The position numbers and the translations under genes were made by a program. A stretch of DNA of 64,000 nt, taken from Methylobacteriaceae bacterium. GTDB lineage: Bacteria > Pseudomonadota > Alphaproteobacteria > Rhizobiales > Beijerinckiaceae. The notes under the pieces were generated by a model. The model made no database searches and was not told the DNA's origin. It was given only the letters and a program-made list of their open reading frames with translations. Positions 54,173 to 62,686 of this stretch are shown piece after piece. The DNA is taken from the NCBI GenBank assembly GCA_020638195.1, contig JACKJC010000002.1, positions 496,001 through 560,000 of the forward strand. The letters run 5' to 3'. Positions within the stretch are counted from its first letter, which is position 1. The number at the start of each line of letters is the position of its first letter.

Positions 54173-55006
54173 CTAGGAGCGCGCCATCAGGTCGACCGCG
54201 AGCGCCTCGATGCGACCGCGCACATCTTCCGGCATTTGCCGAAGCGTCTCGAGATAGGTCTTGCCGGCGGCGCACATCCGGTCGTCCGGAATCGGCGGGT
54301 CCGGCGTCTTGCCGTCGAGAAGCGCGCCGATCTCGTCGGCGCCGACGCCGTTCTGGCGCAGCGACGTCTCGAACATTTGGAAATCGGATTCCGTTGGCGT
54401 CGTCCGCGCGATGTTCTTCTCCTTGCCGTCGAGAATAGCGTCCAGGCCCGCAATCGCGAGATCCGAGACCAGCGCGCGGTTCTCGGCCGAAAATTTCAGG
54501 AAGGCCTCGCTCGCTCCGCCGTAGAGAAAATCGACGCACAGGCGCGTATTGACCGCGCCGAGCGCCTTGAGGACGGCCAGTTGGGCCTCGAACACGCGAC
54601 CGAGCGCCGCGCTGTCGGCCTTGGCCGCGAGCGCCCCGCGCGACTGACGCAGGGTCTTGACGGCCTGCGAGAGGTCGTAGTCCGGCGAATCCACCGCGCC
54701 GCCGGACCGGCGGGCGGCGAGCGCGGCGATGGCGGCCTCGTAGTCGGTTGGCAACGTCAGCCGCAGCCGATCGAAAAAGCGCGCGATCTCGGGCGCGCTG
54801 GCGATCGCATCCTCGACATCCTTCCGCGCGGAATCGACGGGCGGCGCGGTCTTCGTCGCAGCCTCAGGCGCGACGACGACCGGCGGCGGCGTAGTCTCCC
54901 GATGTCCAGGCGACTGCAGCAAATCGACGACCATCCAAGCGCCGCTGCCGATCAGCAGCGTGCCCACGAGGCCGAGGAAAAAGAGTTTCAGGTCCTGTCT
55001 GGACAT
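54173..55006 (-). CDS. Membrane-anchored protein of unknown function
   Basis: 277 residues. N-terminal membrane helix (about 8-28), then a Pro/Thr-rich linker (TTPPPVVVAPEAATKTAPP) and a predominantly helical domain with two cysteines (LCVDFLY and RMCAAGK) that may form a disulfide. Likely periplasmic. No domain recognised. Convergent with yidD (38 bp). Confidence 0.72.
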   Translation of the reverse strand: MSRQDLKLFFLGLVGTLLIGSGAWMVVDLLQSPGHRETTPPPVVVAPEAATKTAPPVDSARKDVEDAIASAPEIARFFDRLRLTLPTDYEAAIAALAARRSGGAVDSPDYDLSQAVKTLRQSRGALAAKADSAALGRVFEAQLAVLKALGAVNTRLCVDFLYGGASEAFLKFSAENRALVSDLAIAGLDAILDGKEKNIARTTPTESDFQMFETSLRQNGVGADEIGALLDGKTPDPPIPDDRMCAAGKTYLETLRQMPEDVRGRIEALAVDLMARS

Positions 55007-55069
55007 GCCGGTCCGGTCGAATTCGCCAGACAGGACTTAGGCCGAAGAAGCTACAATCGGCAAGGGCGT

Positions 55070-56137
55070 CTATTTTGGACGCGGTCGGGTCAGATTTTGG
55101 CCAGGCTCCGGCTCGCCGCGACGAGCGCGCCGCACCGCTTCCTGCAGGGTTCGAGCCGCGTTTCTTGTTTCCTCGCGGATTGCGTCGTCGGCGTCGAGCT
55201 CAGCGTGACTCGCGCCGTAGGGCCGATAGTAGCCGATGTAGCGGTCCAGCAGTGCGGCTTCCCCGGCGGGACGCAGACCAAGATCTCGCATCCAGTCGGA
55301 AATCGCCCGCCGAAGGCCCTCGGCTCCTGCAGCGTCCCCATGCACAACGACCGAGAATACCCGCCCCGCCAGATGCCTGGGATAACGCCAGCCGTTCTCG
55401 AGACGCTTTGCCTCGGCGACGGTCTTGCCGTGTGTCGTGGTCGGGTCGGGATTTCCGCCGTCCGCGCAAACGAGACGGTCCATCATTGACTTGAGCACGG
55501 TCGGCGCCTGGTACCAGTGGACCGGCGTCACGATCATCACGCCGTGGGCGCGCATCCACATGGGGTAGATGCTGTGCATGGCGTCGTTGACCTGCGCCAG
55601 CGAATGGTTGGGGTAGCAGGAACATGGCCAATGGCACAGGGCCGGACTTGTCGAGAAGCAGGCCTTGCATGGGAGAATCGCGAGATCGTAGCCGGAGGCC
55701 AGACGCGCGAGATCGAGAATGTCACATCGCACGTCGAACGCTTGAAGAGTGTCCGCAGCGGTCTGCAGGAGCCGCCAGGTCTTCGACATCTCGCCTGGGC
55801 AGGTGTGTTCCGAGCGCGGCGAAGCATTGATGAGAAGCACGCGGTCGGGGCCGTGCGGGTCGAGGTTCTCGGCCGTCGCGGCGTCTAGCGCCGCACGGGC
55901 TTCCAGCCAGTCCACCGACAGGTCGTACGACGGATCCGCATAGCCAACCCCCGCCTGGCGCGTGAGCGGCGCTTTCCTGCCCTCGTCGTATGCGCCCCAG
56001 GCGATGCGCGCTGCACGTCGCAATTCCGGCCGCAGGGAATCGAAAGCCGGATCCTCGAACCGAGCGAGGAAACGGCGTTCGAATTCCAGCCGGTCCAACT
56101 TAGGATTGGGCATTCCCTTACGTATGTCGACGACCAT
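55070..56137 (-). CDS. Flavodoxin-fold NAD(P)H-dependent oxidoreductase with a five-cysteine cluster
   Basis: 355 residues. The N-terminal about 95 residues are helical and not part of the fold. A flavodoxin-like domain follows, with a phosphate-binding loop INASPRSEHTC (103-113) and VTPVHWYQAPTVLKSMMDRL as flavin/partner region. Between them is CKAC..LCHWPCSC, with cysteines at 157, 160, 168, 172 and 174. Iron-sulfur flavoproteins of the Isf type carry a compact cysteine cluster in a similar place; whether this one binds a cluster is inference. It diverges from thrS. Confidence 0.8.
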   Translation of the reverse strand: MVVDIRKGMPNPKLDRLEFERRFLARFEDPAFDSLRPELRRAARIAWGAYDEGRKAPLTRQAGVGYADPSYDLSVDWLEARAALDAATAENLDPHGPDRVLLINASPRSEHTCPGEMSKTWRLLQTAADTLQAFDVRCDILDLARLASGYDLAILPCKACFSTSPALCHWPCSCYPNHSLAQVNDAMHSIYPMWMRAHGVMIVTPVHWYQAPTVLKSMMDRLVCADGGNPDPTTTHGKTVAEAKRLENGWRYPRHLAGRVFSVVVHGDAAGAEGLRRAISDWMRDLGLRPAGEAALLDRYIGYYRPYGASHAELDADDAIREETRNAARTLQEAVRRARRGEPEPGQNLTRPRPK

Positions 56138-56290
56138 GAACGTCTCGCGGCAGCGTGGGCCCGGGCGTCCAACGCACGAGCGCGTCCGCGGGTTTCGACG
56201 CCCCCACCATCGCGATTGATCAAAAAATGCCTTTCCCTTCGCTTCATTGCGCTCTAGAAGGCGCCCGTGCGGCCAAATCCGCGCGGCTTA

Positions 56291-56308
56291 CGCCGATTTG
56301 TATCGGCG
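56291..56308 (+). promoter_or_regulatory. Perfect hairpin in the thrS leader
   Basis: CGCCGAT pairs with ATCGGCG around TTGT, ending 10 bp before the AAGGAG ribosome-binding site of thrS. ThrS in other bacteria represses its own translation through leader hairpins that mimic the anticodon arm; a similar role here is inference. Confidence 0.45.
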
Positions 56309-56329
56309 AGTGAGCGTCAAGGAGCAGAC

Positions 56330-58306
56330 ATGATCTCGGTGACCTTCCCCGATGGCGCCTCGCGCGCCTATGCGCCCGGCGTTTCGGGCTTCGACATCGC
56401 CAAATCCATCTCGCCATCACTCGCCAAGCGCACGGTCGCGATGGCGCTCGATGGCGAACTCGTCGACCTCGCCGATCCCATCAGTCGCGATGCTCGAATT
56501 GAGTTCGTCTCGCGCGAAGACCCGCGCGCGCTCGAACTCATTCGCCACGACGCCGCGCATGTGCTTGCGGAGGCGGTCCAGACGCTCTTCCCTGGAACCC
56601 AGGTGACGATCGGGCCGGTGATCGAGAACGGATTCTATTACGATTTTTATCGTTCCGAACCCTTCACGCCCGAAGACTTCGCCGCGATCGAGAAGAAGAT
56701 GCGCGAGATCATCGCGCGCGACAAACCTTTCACCAAGGAAGTGTGGTCGCGCGAGCAGGCGATCGCGCATTTCGAGAAGGCGGGCGAGGCGTTCAAGGTC
56801 GAACTGGTCGAGGCCATTCCGGCCGATCAGGACCTGAAGATTTACAGGCAGGGCGATTGGCTCGATCTGTGCCGCGGCCCGCACATGACATCGACGGGCA
56901 AGATCGGCGAAGCGTTCAAGATCATGAAGGTGGCGGGCGCCTACTGGCGCGGCGATTCCACCAAGCCGATGCTCCAGCGCATCTACGCGACAGCCTTCGC
57001 CAAGAAGGCCGATCTTGACGACTATTTGCATCGCCTCGAAGAGGCCGAGAAGCGCGACCATCGCAAGTTGGGCCGAGAAATGGACCTGTTCCATTTCCAG
57101 GAGGAAGCGCCGGGCGCGATCTTCTGGCATCCCAAGGGCTGGACCCTGTTCCAGACTCTCGTCGCCTACATGCGGCGGCGCCTTGCCGGCGACTATGATG
57201 AGGTCAACGCGCCGCAGGTGATGGACAAGGCGCTGTGGGAGACCTCGGGACACTGGGGCTGGTATTCCGACAACATGTTCGCGGTGAAGTCAGCAACCGC
57301 TTTCATGAACCCGAACGACGAGGAAGCCGACCAGCGCGTGTTCGCGCTGAAGCCGATGAACTGCCCGGGGCACGTGCAGATCTACAAGCATGGTCTGCGC
57401 TCTTATCGCGAGCTGCCGCTGCGCATGGCGGAATTCGGCGTCGTGCATCGCTACGAGCCGTCCGGCGCGATGCACGGGGTGATGCGCGTGCGCGCGTTCA
57501 CGCAAGACGATGCGCATATCTTCTGCACGGAAGATCAGCTCGAGGCCGAGATTCTCAAGATCAATGATCTCATTCTCTCGGTCTACGGCGACTTCGGCTT
57601 CGACAGGCTCGTCGTGAAACTCTCGACGCGGCCTGAAAAGCGCGTGGGATCGGATGCGTCCTGGGATCATGCCGAAGGCGTGATGAGCCGGGTGCTCGAC
57701 CGCATCAAGGCGCAGAGCGGCAATATGATCGAGACATCGATCAATCCGGGCGAGGGCGCTTTCTACGGGCCGAAGTTCGAATATGTGCTGCGTGACGCCA
57801 TTGGCCGCGACTGGCAGTGCGGCACGACGCAGGTCGACTTCAACCTGCCCGAACGATTCGGCGCCTTTTACATCGACGCCAACAGCGAAAAAGTGCCGCC
57901 GGTCATGGTGCATCGCGCGATCTGCGGCTCGATGGAGCGCTTCACCGGCATTCTGATCGAGCATTTCGCGGGTCACATGCCGCTTTGGCTCGCGCCGCTG
58001 CAGATCGTCGTCGCCACGATCACGCAGGAGGCCGACGATTTCGCGATGGAGATCGTCGCGGCTGCGCGCAAGAAGGGGCTGCGCGTCGATGTCGACCTGC
58101 GCAACGAGAAGATCAACTACAAGGTGCGCGAACATTCGCTGGCCAAGATTCCGGTGCTTCTCGTTCTCGGCCGCAAGGAAGCCGCCGAGCGCACGGTCTC
58201 GATCCGCCGTCTCGGCTCGCAGGCGCAGCAGTCGATGGGGCTCGACGAGGCGCTGGCGATGCTCGCCGACGAGGCGACGGCGCCGGATTTGACGCGGGCT
58301 GACTGA
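56330..58306 (+). CDS. thrS: Threonyl-tRNA synthetase
   Basis: 658 residues. TGS domain (ISVTFPDGASRAYAPGVSG), editing domain with RHDAAHVLAEAV, catalytic class II core with motif 2 FGVVHRYEPSGAMHGVMRVRAFTQDD and PMNCPGHVQIY, motif 3 VHRAICGSMERF, and an anticodon-binding C-terminus. The start ATG 56330 follows AAGGAG; earlier in-frame starts are excluded by the leader hairpin. Confidence 0.97.
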   Translation: MISVTFPDGASRAYAPGVSGFDIAKSISPSLAKRTVAMALDGELVDLADPISRDARIEFVSREDPRALELIRHDAAHVLAEAVQTLFPGTQVTIGPVIENGFYYDFYRSEPFTPEDFAAIEKKMREIIARDKPFTKEVWSREQAIAHFEKAGEAFKVELVEAIPADQDLKIYRQGDWLDLCRGPHMTSTGKIGEAFKIMKVAGAYWRGDSTKPMLQRIYATAFAKKADLDDYLHRLEEAEKRDHRKLGREMDLFHFQEEAPGAIFWHPKGWTLFQTLVAYMRRRLAGDYDEVNAPQVMDKALWETSGHWGWYSDNMFAVKSATAFMNPNDEEADQRVFALKPMNCPGHVQIYKHGLRSYRELPLRMAEFGVVHRYEPSGAMHGVMRVRAFTQDDAHIFCTEDQLEAEILKINDLILSVYGDFGFDRLVVKLSTRPEKRVGSDASWDHAEGVMSRVLDRIKAQSGNMIETSINPGEGAFYGPKFEYVLRDAIGRDWQCGTTQVDFNLPERFGAFYIDANSEKVPPVMVHRAICGSMERFTGILIEHFAGHMPLWLAPLQIVVATITQEADDFAMEIVAAARKKGLRVDVDLRNEKINYKVREHSLAKIPVLLVLGRKEAAERTVSIRRLGSQAQQSMGLDEALAMLADEATAPDLTRAD

Positions 58307-58364
58307 GCCGTCGCTCGAACCAAATGGCTCCGTCCGCGTTTCCGCTCGAAGCCGCGGAGGCGCC

Positions 58365-59198
58365 ATGGCAGAGCCTGACAAGGATCCGATCGAGAGCAAG
58401 CTCGAGCCGGAGGACAAGAAAACCGCGCGGGAGATCGCCGAGCCGCCCGCGCCGGTCATCTTTGAATCGATCCGCCTGATGGGCGAGAACGAGATGTCGC
58501 GGCCGGCCGTGTCCTTGTGGTGGTCTGGCGTTGCGGCCGGTTTCGGCATCAGCCTTGCAATCCTGTGCAAGGGCCTGCTGGTGGCCGTGCTGCCGAAGGC
58601 TGAGTGGACGCCGGCTATATCCAATTTCGGCTACGCCATCGGCTTTCTCGTCGTCATCCTCGGGCGCATGCAACTCTTCACCGAGAATACGATTACGCCG
58701 ATCCTGCCTCTGTTTCTCGACCCGACCCGCGACAACGCCTTCAGGACAGCGCGGCTCTGGGCGATCGTGCTCTGCGCCAATCTCACGGGCTGTCTTCTGG
58801 CCGCGCTGTTCCTCTCGCGAAGCATCGCCTTGCCGCCGCGACAGGCCGCGGGGTTGCTGGAAGTCGCGCGCGAGCAGGCGACGACGACGGCGTTCGAGCA
58901 TCTGGTCTGGGGCGCGCCGGCCGGTTTCATGATCGCGGTTCTCGTCTGGATGCTGCCGCGCGCGGAAGGCGCAGGGCGGTTCTTCGCGATCCTGATCATG
59001 ACCTATATGGTCGGGCTCGGCGGTTTTTCGCATGTCGTTGCGGGCTCGACGGAAGCCTTCATCCTGATGTGGCGTGGCGAGGCGAATTTGCTGCACGTCC
59101 TGTTCGCAGAGATTGCGCCGACATTCCTTGGCAATGTCATCGGCGGCACGGTTCTATTCGCAACGCTCGCTTATGGGCAGGTGAAGGAGGAGGTCTGA
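58365..59198 (+). CDS. Formate/nitrite transporter (FNT) family membrane channel
   Basis: 277 residues. N-terminal cytosolic extension of about 50 residues rich in Glu/Lys/Asp/Pro, then six hydrophobic segments. Two family helices are visible: LGRMQLFTENTITPILP (first half) and GLGGFSHVVAGSTEAFILM (second half, with the conserved His). Transports formate, nitrite or hydrosulfide-like anions in the family; substrate is open. Its stop shares one base with the DUF2256 ATG. Confidence 0.9.
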   Translation: MAEPDKDPIESKLEPEDKKTAREIAEPPAPVIFESIRLMGENEMSRPAVSLWWSGVAAGFGISLAILCKGLLVAVLPKAEWTPAISNFGYAIGFLVVILGRMQLFTENTITPILPLFLDPTRDNAFRTARLWAIVLCANLTGCLLAALFLSRSIALPPRQAAGLLEVAREQATTTAFEHLVWGAPAGFMIAVLVWMLPRAEGAGRFFAILIMTYMVGLGGFSHVVAGSTEAFILMWRGEANLLHVLFAEIAPTFLGNVIGGTVLFATLAYGQVKEEV

Positions 59199-59344
59199 TG
59201 CGCCGCAAGGGCGACCTGCCGCAAAAGGTGTGCGCCACATGCGGCCGTCCCTTCGTATGGCGCAGGAAATGGGCGAAGGTCTGGGAGGTGGTGAAATATT
59301 GCTCCGACCGGTGCCGCTCGGCGCGATCTACGAGAGAGCGCTGA
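59198..59344 (+). CDS. DUF2256 zinc-ribbon-like small protein
   Basis: 48 residues. Core KVCATCGRPFVWRRKW followed by VKYCSDRCRSAR, two Cys pairs (CxxC and CxxxC) that should bind zinc. DUF2256 genes are often next to Fe-S (PhrB-type) photolyase genes, as here. The ATG shares a base with the FNT stop (TGATG), and the 3' end overlaps the convergent photolyase gene by 17 bp. Function unknown. Confidence 0.88.
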   Translation: MRRKGDLPQKVCATCGRPFVWRRKWAKVWEVVKYCSDRCRSARSTRER

Positions 59345-60863
59345 GGAAGCGCGCGCTGTCTTCGGCGATCTCGCGCCGGCGCGCATCCGACATTTTCGTG
59401 ATCAGCCGATAGGGCTGCGCTAGCCGCGGATTGCGTGACAGGCGCTCGCCGTTGCGGATCAGGAAATCCCAGTAGAGATAGTTGAACGGGCAGGCCCTAA
59501 GACCCGCCTTGTGCTTCACACGATAGACGCACGCGCCGCAATAGTCGGACATGCGATCGATATAGGCGCCGGACGCCGCGTAGGGTTTGGAAGCGAGATA
59601 GCCGCCGTCGGCGAACTGACTCATGCCGATCGTGTTCGGCGCCTCCACCCATTCGTAGGCGTCGGCATAGACTTCGAGATACCACACGTGCGTCTCGTGC
59701 GGGTCGACGCCCGCCAGCAGCGCGAACAGGCCGGTCACCATCAGGCGCTGGATGTGGTGGGCGTAGGCCTCCTCGATCGTCTGCGTTATCGCGCATCGCA
59801 GGCATTCCATCTCCGTCTCGCCCGTCCAGTAGAAGGAGGGCAGGGGGCGCATCGCCTGCAAGCGGTTCTCGCGCGTGTAATCGGGACCGCGCAGGAAATA
59901 GATGCCGCGCACATATTCGCGCCAGCCGATGATCTGGCGAATGAAGCCCTCCACCGCGTTGAGCGGCGCGCGCCCTTCGCGATATTCGGTCTCCGCCGCG
60001 CGGCACATGGCGAGCGGATCGAGCAGGCCGCAATTCATGTAGATCGAGCAGACAGAGTGATAGAGAAAGCGCTTCTCGCGCAACATCGCGTCCTGAAAGT
60101 CGCCAAACCACGGCAAGGCCTCGCGCAAAAAGTGCTGGAAGGCTTTTTGCGCGTCGGCGCGCGTGACGGCGAACCAGAAATTGTCCGATGAGCCGATGTG
60201 ATCGGCGAAGTTTTCGCGGACGAGATCGAGGACGTCGCGCGTGATCGCGTCCGGCTCGAAGCGCGCGACATCGGGCATGAGGAGATCCGCTTCGGCAGGC
60301 TTGCGATTTTCGGCGTCGAAGTTCCAGCGCCCGCCGACGGGATGGTCGCCGTCCATCAGCAGGCCCGTGCGGCGGCGCATGTCGCGGTAGAAATACTCCA
60401 TGCGCAACGACTTGCGGTCTTCCGCCCACCGCTCGAATTCTTCTCGCGGGCAAAGGAACCTGTCGTCGTCGTGAAGATGCACGTCGATGCCGAGTTTCTT
60501 AGGCCATTCCTCCATTTCATGCACAAGCCGCCATTCGCCGGCGCGCGTCGCATAAAGCGCTGTTGCGCCGGTCTTGCGGATTGCGTGCGACACCGCGTCC
60601 GTCATCGTCGTCGCGGCGGGCGCATCGTCGAGCTTGCGATAGATCACCTTTTTGCCGCTCGTGCGCATTTCCTCGGCGAAATGGCGCATGGCGGAGAAGA
60701 GGAACGCGATCTTCTTCTTGTGATGGCGGACGTAGGTCGTCTCCGACGCGACTTCGCAGATCAGGAGCGTTGCGTCGGTTGGCGCTGCCCTACATGCCGC
60801 AATTTCGGGCGTTAGTTGGTCGCCGAGTATGAGGACGAGCGTATCCGCCTTTACCTTCGCCAT
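59328..60863 (-). CDS. phrB: Fe-S bacterial cryptochrome/photolyase (PhrB type)
   Basis: 511 residues. N-terminal Rossmann-like domain (TLVLILGDQLTPEIAAC) and a C-terminal helical FAD domain. The four cysteines that bind the [4Fe-4S] cluster in the FeS-BCP family are present at Cys354, Cys442, Cys445 and Cys458, with the same spacing as in PhrB (88, 3, 13). The family repairs (6-4) photoproducts using FAD, a lumazine chromophore and the cluster. ATG 60861-60863. A DUF2256 gene overlaps its 3' end on the other strand. Confidence 0.96.
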   Translation of the reverse strand: MAKVKADTLVLILGDQLTPEIAACRAAPTDATLLICEVASETTYVRHHKKKIAFLFSAMRHFAEEMRTSGKKVIYRKLDDAPAATTMTDAVSHAIRKTGATALYATRAGEWRLVHEMEEWPKKLGIDVHLHDDDRFLCPREEFERWAEDRKSLRMEYFYRDMRRRTGLLMDGDHPVGGRWNFDAENRKPAEADLLMPDVARFEPDAITRDVLDLVRENFADHIGSSDNFWFAVTRADAQKAFQHFLREALPWFGDFQDAMLREKRFLYHSVCSIYMNCGLLDPLAMCRAAETEYREGRAPLNAVEGFIRQIIGWREYVRGIYFLRGPDYTRENRLQAMRPLPSFYWTGETEMECLRCAITQTIEEAYAHHIQRLMVTGLFALLAGVDPHETHVWYLEVYADAYEWVEAPNTIGMSQFADGGYLASKPYAASGAYIDRMSDYCGACVYRVKHKAGLRACPFNYLYWDFLIRNGERLSRNPRLAQPYRLITKMSDARRREIAEDSARFLSALS

Positions 60864-60932
60864 ATCCGATCCGTAATTCAATAACGGTTTGATACGCGCG
60901 CGCAGGCAGTTCCGATCATTTTGCGCGGATAG

Positions 60933-62549
60933 CTACGCGTCGCCGGCCACACCGCCATAGGAGACGCCGGCGAGCCGCGTCATCTCGATCTTCCATGTCG
61001 TCAGATCGTCGGGGGCGAACTGGCCGAGGTGCGCATGGCCGCAGGCGCGCGCCAGCACTTGCATCAACTCGACGCTGGCCGAAAGAAAATTGGCGAGCCT
61101 CGCCGCCGACTTCTCGATTTCCAGGCGCGCGACGAGGTTCGGCTTCTGCGTGGCGATGCCGACGGGGCAATTGTTGGTGTGGCAGGCGCGCATGCCCAGG
61201 CACCCGATCGCCTGCAAAGCCGCATTGGATAGCGCGACCGCGTCGGCGCCGAGCGCCAGCGCCTTGGCGAAATCCTCAGGCTTGCGCAGTCCGCCGGTAA
61301 TGACGAGCGTGATGTCGTGCCGACCCAGTCGGTCGAGGTGGCGACGCGCGCGCGCCAGCGCGGGGATCGTGGGCACGGAGATATTGTCGCGGAACAGGAG
61401 CGGCGCCGCGCCGGTGCCGCCGCCGCGACCGTCGAGGATGATGTAGTCGACGCCGACGTCGAGCGCTGCATCGATGTCTTTTTCGATATGTTGCGCCGAG
61501 AGTTTGTAGCCAATCGGAATCCCGCCGGTTCGCTCGCGCGCCTCTGTCGCGAATTCGCGGATTTGCGTGAGGTCCGTCCAGTCGGGAAAGCGCGAAGGAG
61601 AAACGGCTGGTTCGCCTTCGCGGAGGCCGCGCACTTCCGCGATTTTGCCCTTGACCTTTTCTCCCGGCAGGTGTCCGCCCGTGCCGGTCTTGGCGCCCTG
61701 TCCGCCCTTGAAATGGAAGGCCTGCACGCGCTCCACCTTGTCCCAGGAGAAGCCGAAGCGGGCCGAGGCGAGTTCGTAGAAGTAGCGGCTGCAGCTCGCC
61801 TGTTCCTCGGCCAGCATGCCGCCTTCGCCGGAGCATATGCCCGTGCCGGCCCGCTCCGCGCCGAGCGCGAGCGCGACTTTCGCGGATTGCGACAGCGAGC
61901 CGAAACTCATGTCGGAGACGAACAACGGGATCGCCAGATGCAACGGCTTTTTCGCCTTCGGCCCGATCACGACGTCGGTTCCGACGGGTTCGTCGTCAAG
62001 CAGGGGCAGGCGGTGCAATTGAGCGGTGACGAATTGCAGGTCGTCCCAGTCCGGCAGCAGGCGGCGCGGAACGCCCATGGCCTCGACGACGCCGTGATGG
62101 CCGGTGCGGCGCAGGCCGTTTTTCGCGTAATTCTGGATCAGTTTGACGTGCGGTTCATCCTCCGTCCCGTGAACGTCCGCGTAGAGACCGAGATATTCGT
62201 CGCGCCGGTAGGGCTGCGGATGGGACTTCGCCCAATCGGCGATTTCGTCCGCGTCGACCCAGACCTGCCCGTCCTCGATGACGGACGAGAATTTCCGGAG
62301 CGCCTCTTCATTGTTGTACTCGCTGACGCCGGTGTCGAGGCGATAGTCCCAGTCGTGGACGCCGCAGATCAGATTGTCGCCATCGACATGGCCATCGGCC
62401 AGCAAGGCGCCGCGGTGCAGGCAGCGGCCGTAGAAGACCGAGACGGCCTCGTCATGCCTGACGACGACGAGATCGACCTCGCCGACCAACGCATAGGCGG
62501 GCTTCCTGTCCTCGAGTTCGGCCAGGGATTTGATCGCAAGCTTCTTCAT
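60933..62549 (-). CDS. Rieske-glutamate synthase-like fusion oxidoreductase
   Basis: 538 residues. N-terminal Rieske [2Fe-2S] domain with C43-x-H45 (GRCLHRGALL) and C62-x2-H65 (CGVHDWDY). The remainder is an FMN-dependent glutamate synthase large-subunit-like catalytic domain (FGSLSQSAKVALALGAERAG, HFKGGQGAKTGTGGHLPG). The [3Fe-4S] cysteines are at 450, 456 and 461 (CLGMRACHTNNC). No glutaminase domain. Reaction and electron donor are unknown, though ammonia-dependent or nonclassical amino-transfer chemistry is possible. ATG 62547-62549 begins the Rieske domain; earlier in-frame starts add non-homologous sequence. Confidence 0.92.
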   Translation of the reverse strand: MKKLAIKSLAELEDRKPAYALVGEVDLVVVRHDEAVSVFYGRCLHRGALLADGHVDGDNLICGVHDWDYRLDTGVSEYNNEEALRKFSSVIEDGQVWVDADEIADWAKSHPQPYRRDEYLGLYADVHGTEDEPHVKLIQNYAKNGLRRTGHHGVVEAMGVPRRLLPDWDDLQFVTAQLHRLPLLDDEPVGTDVVIGPKAKKPLHLAIPLFVSDMSFGSLSQSAKVALALGAERAGTGICSGEGGMLAEEQASCSRYFYELASARFGFSWDKVERVQAFHFKGGQGAKTGTGGHLPGEKVKGKIAEVRGLREGEPAVSPSRFPDWTDLTQIREFATEARERTGGIPIGYKLSAQHIEKDIDAALDVGVDYIILDGRGGGTGAAPLLFRDNISVPTIPALARARRHLDRLGRHDITLVITGGLRKPEDFAKALALGADAVALSNAALQAIGCLGMRACHTNNCPVGIATQKPNLVARLEIEKSAARLANFLSASVELMQVLARACGHAHLGQFAPDDLTTWKIEMTRLAGVSYGGVAGDA

Positions 62550-62686
62550 CGCCGCCCCCGCTCCAGCCTCCGCCGCGCGGCGGAGGCTTCCCCTGGCCAC
62601 AATATACACCGGACGTTGCGCCTGTCGGCGGGCGCCGGACGACGCTTGCTGATAGCCGATCCTTGACCTCGCCTTATTCGCCGGCC

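Noticed and set aside
53903..55489. A 528-codon plus-strand open frame
   Set aside because: It runs antisense to the 54173 gene and through yidD in another frame. Long antisense open frames are common in G+C-rich DNA; no domain or ribosome-binding site is seen.
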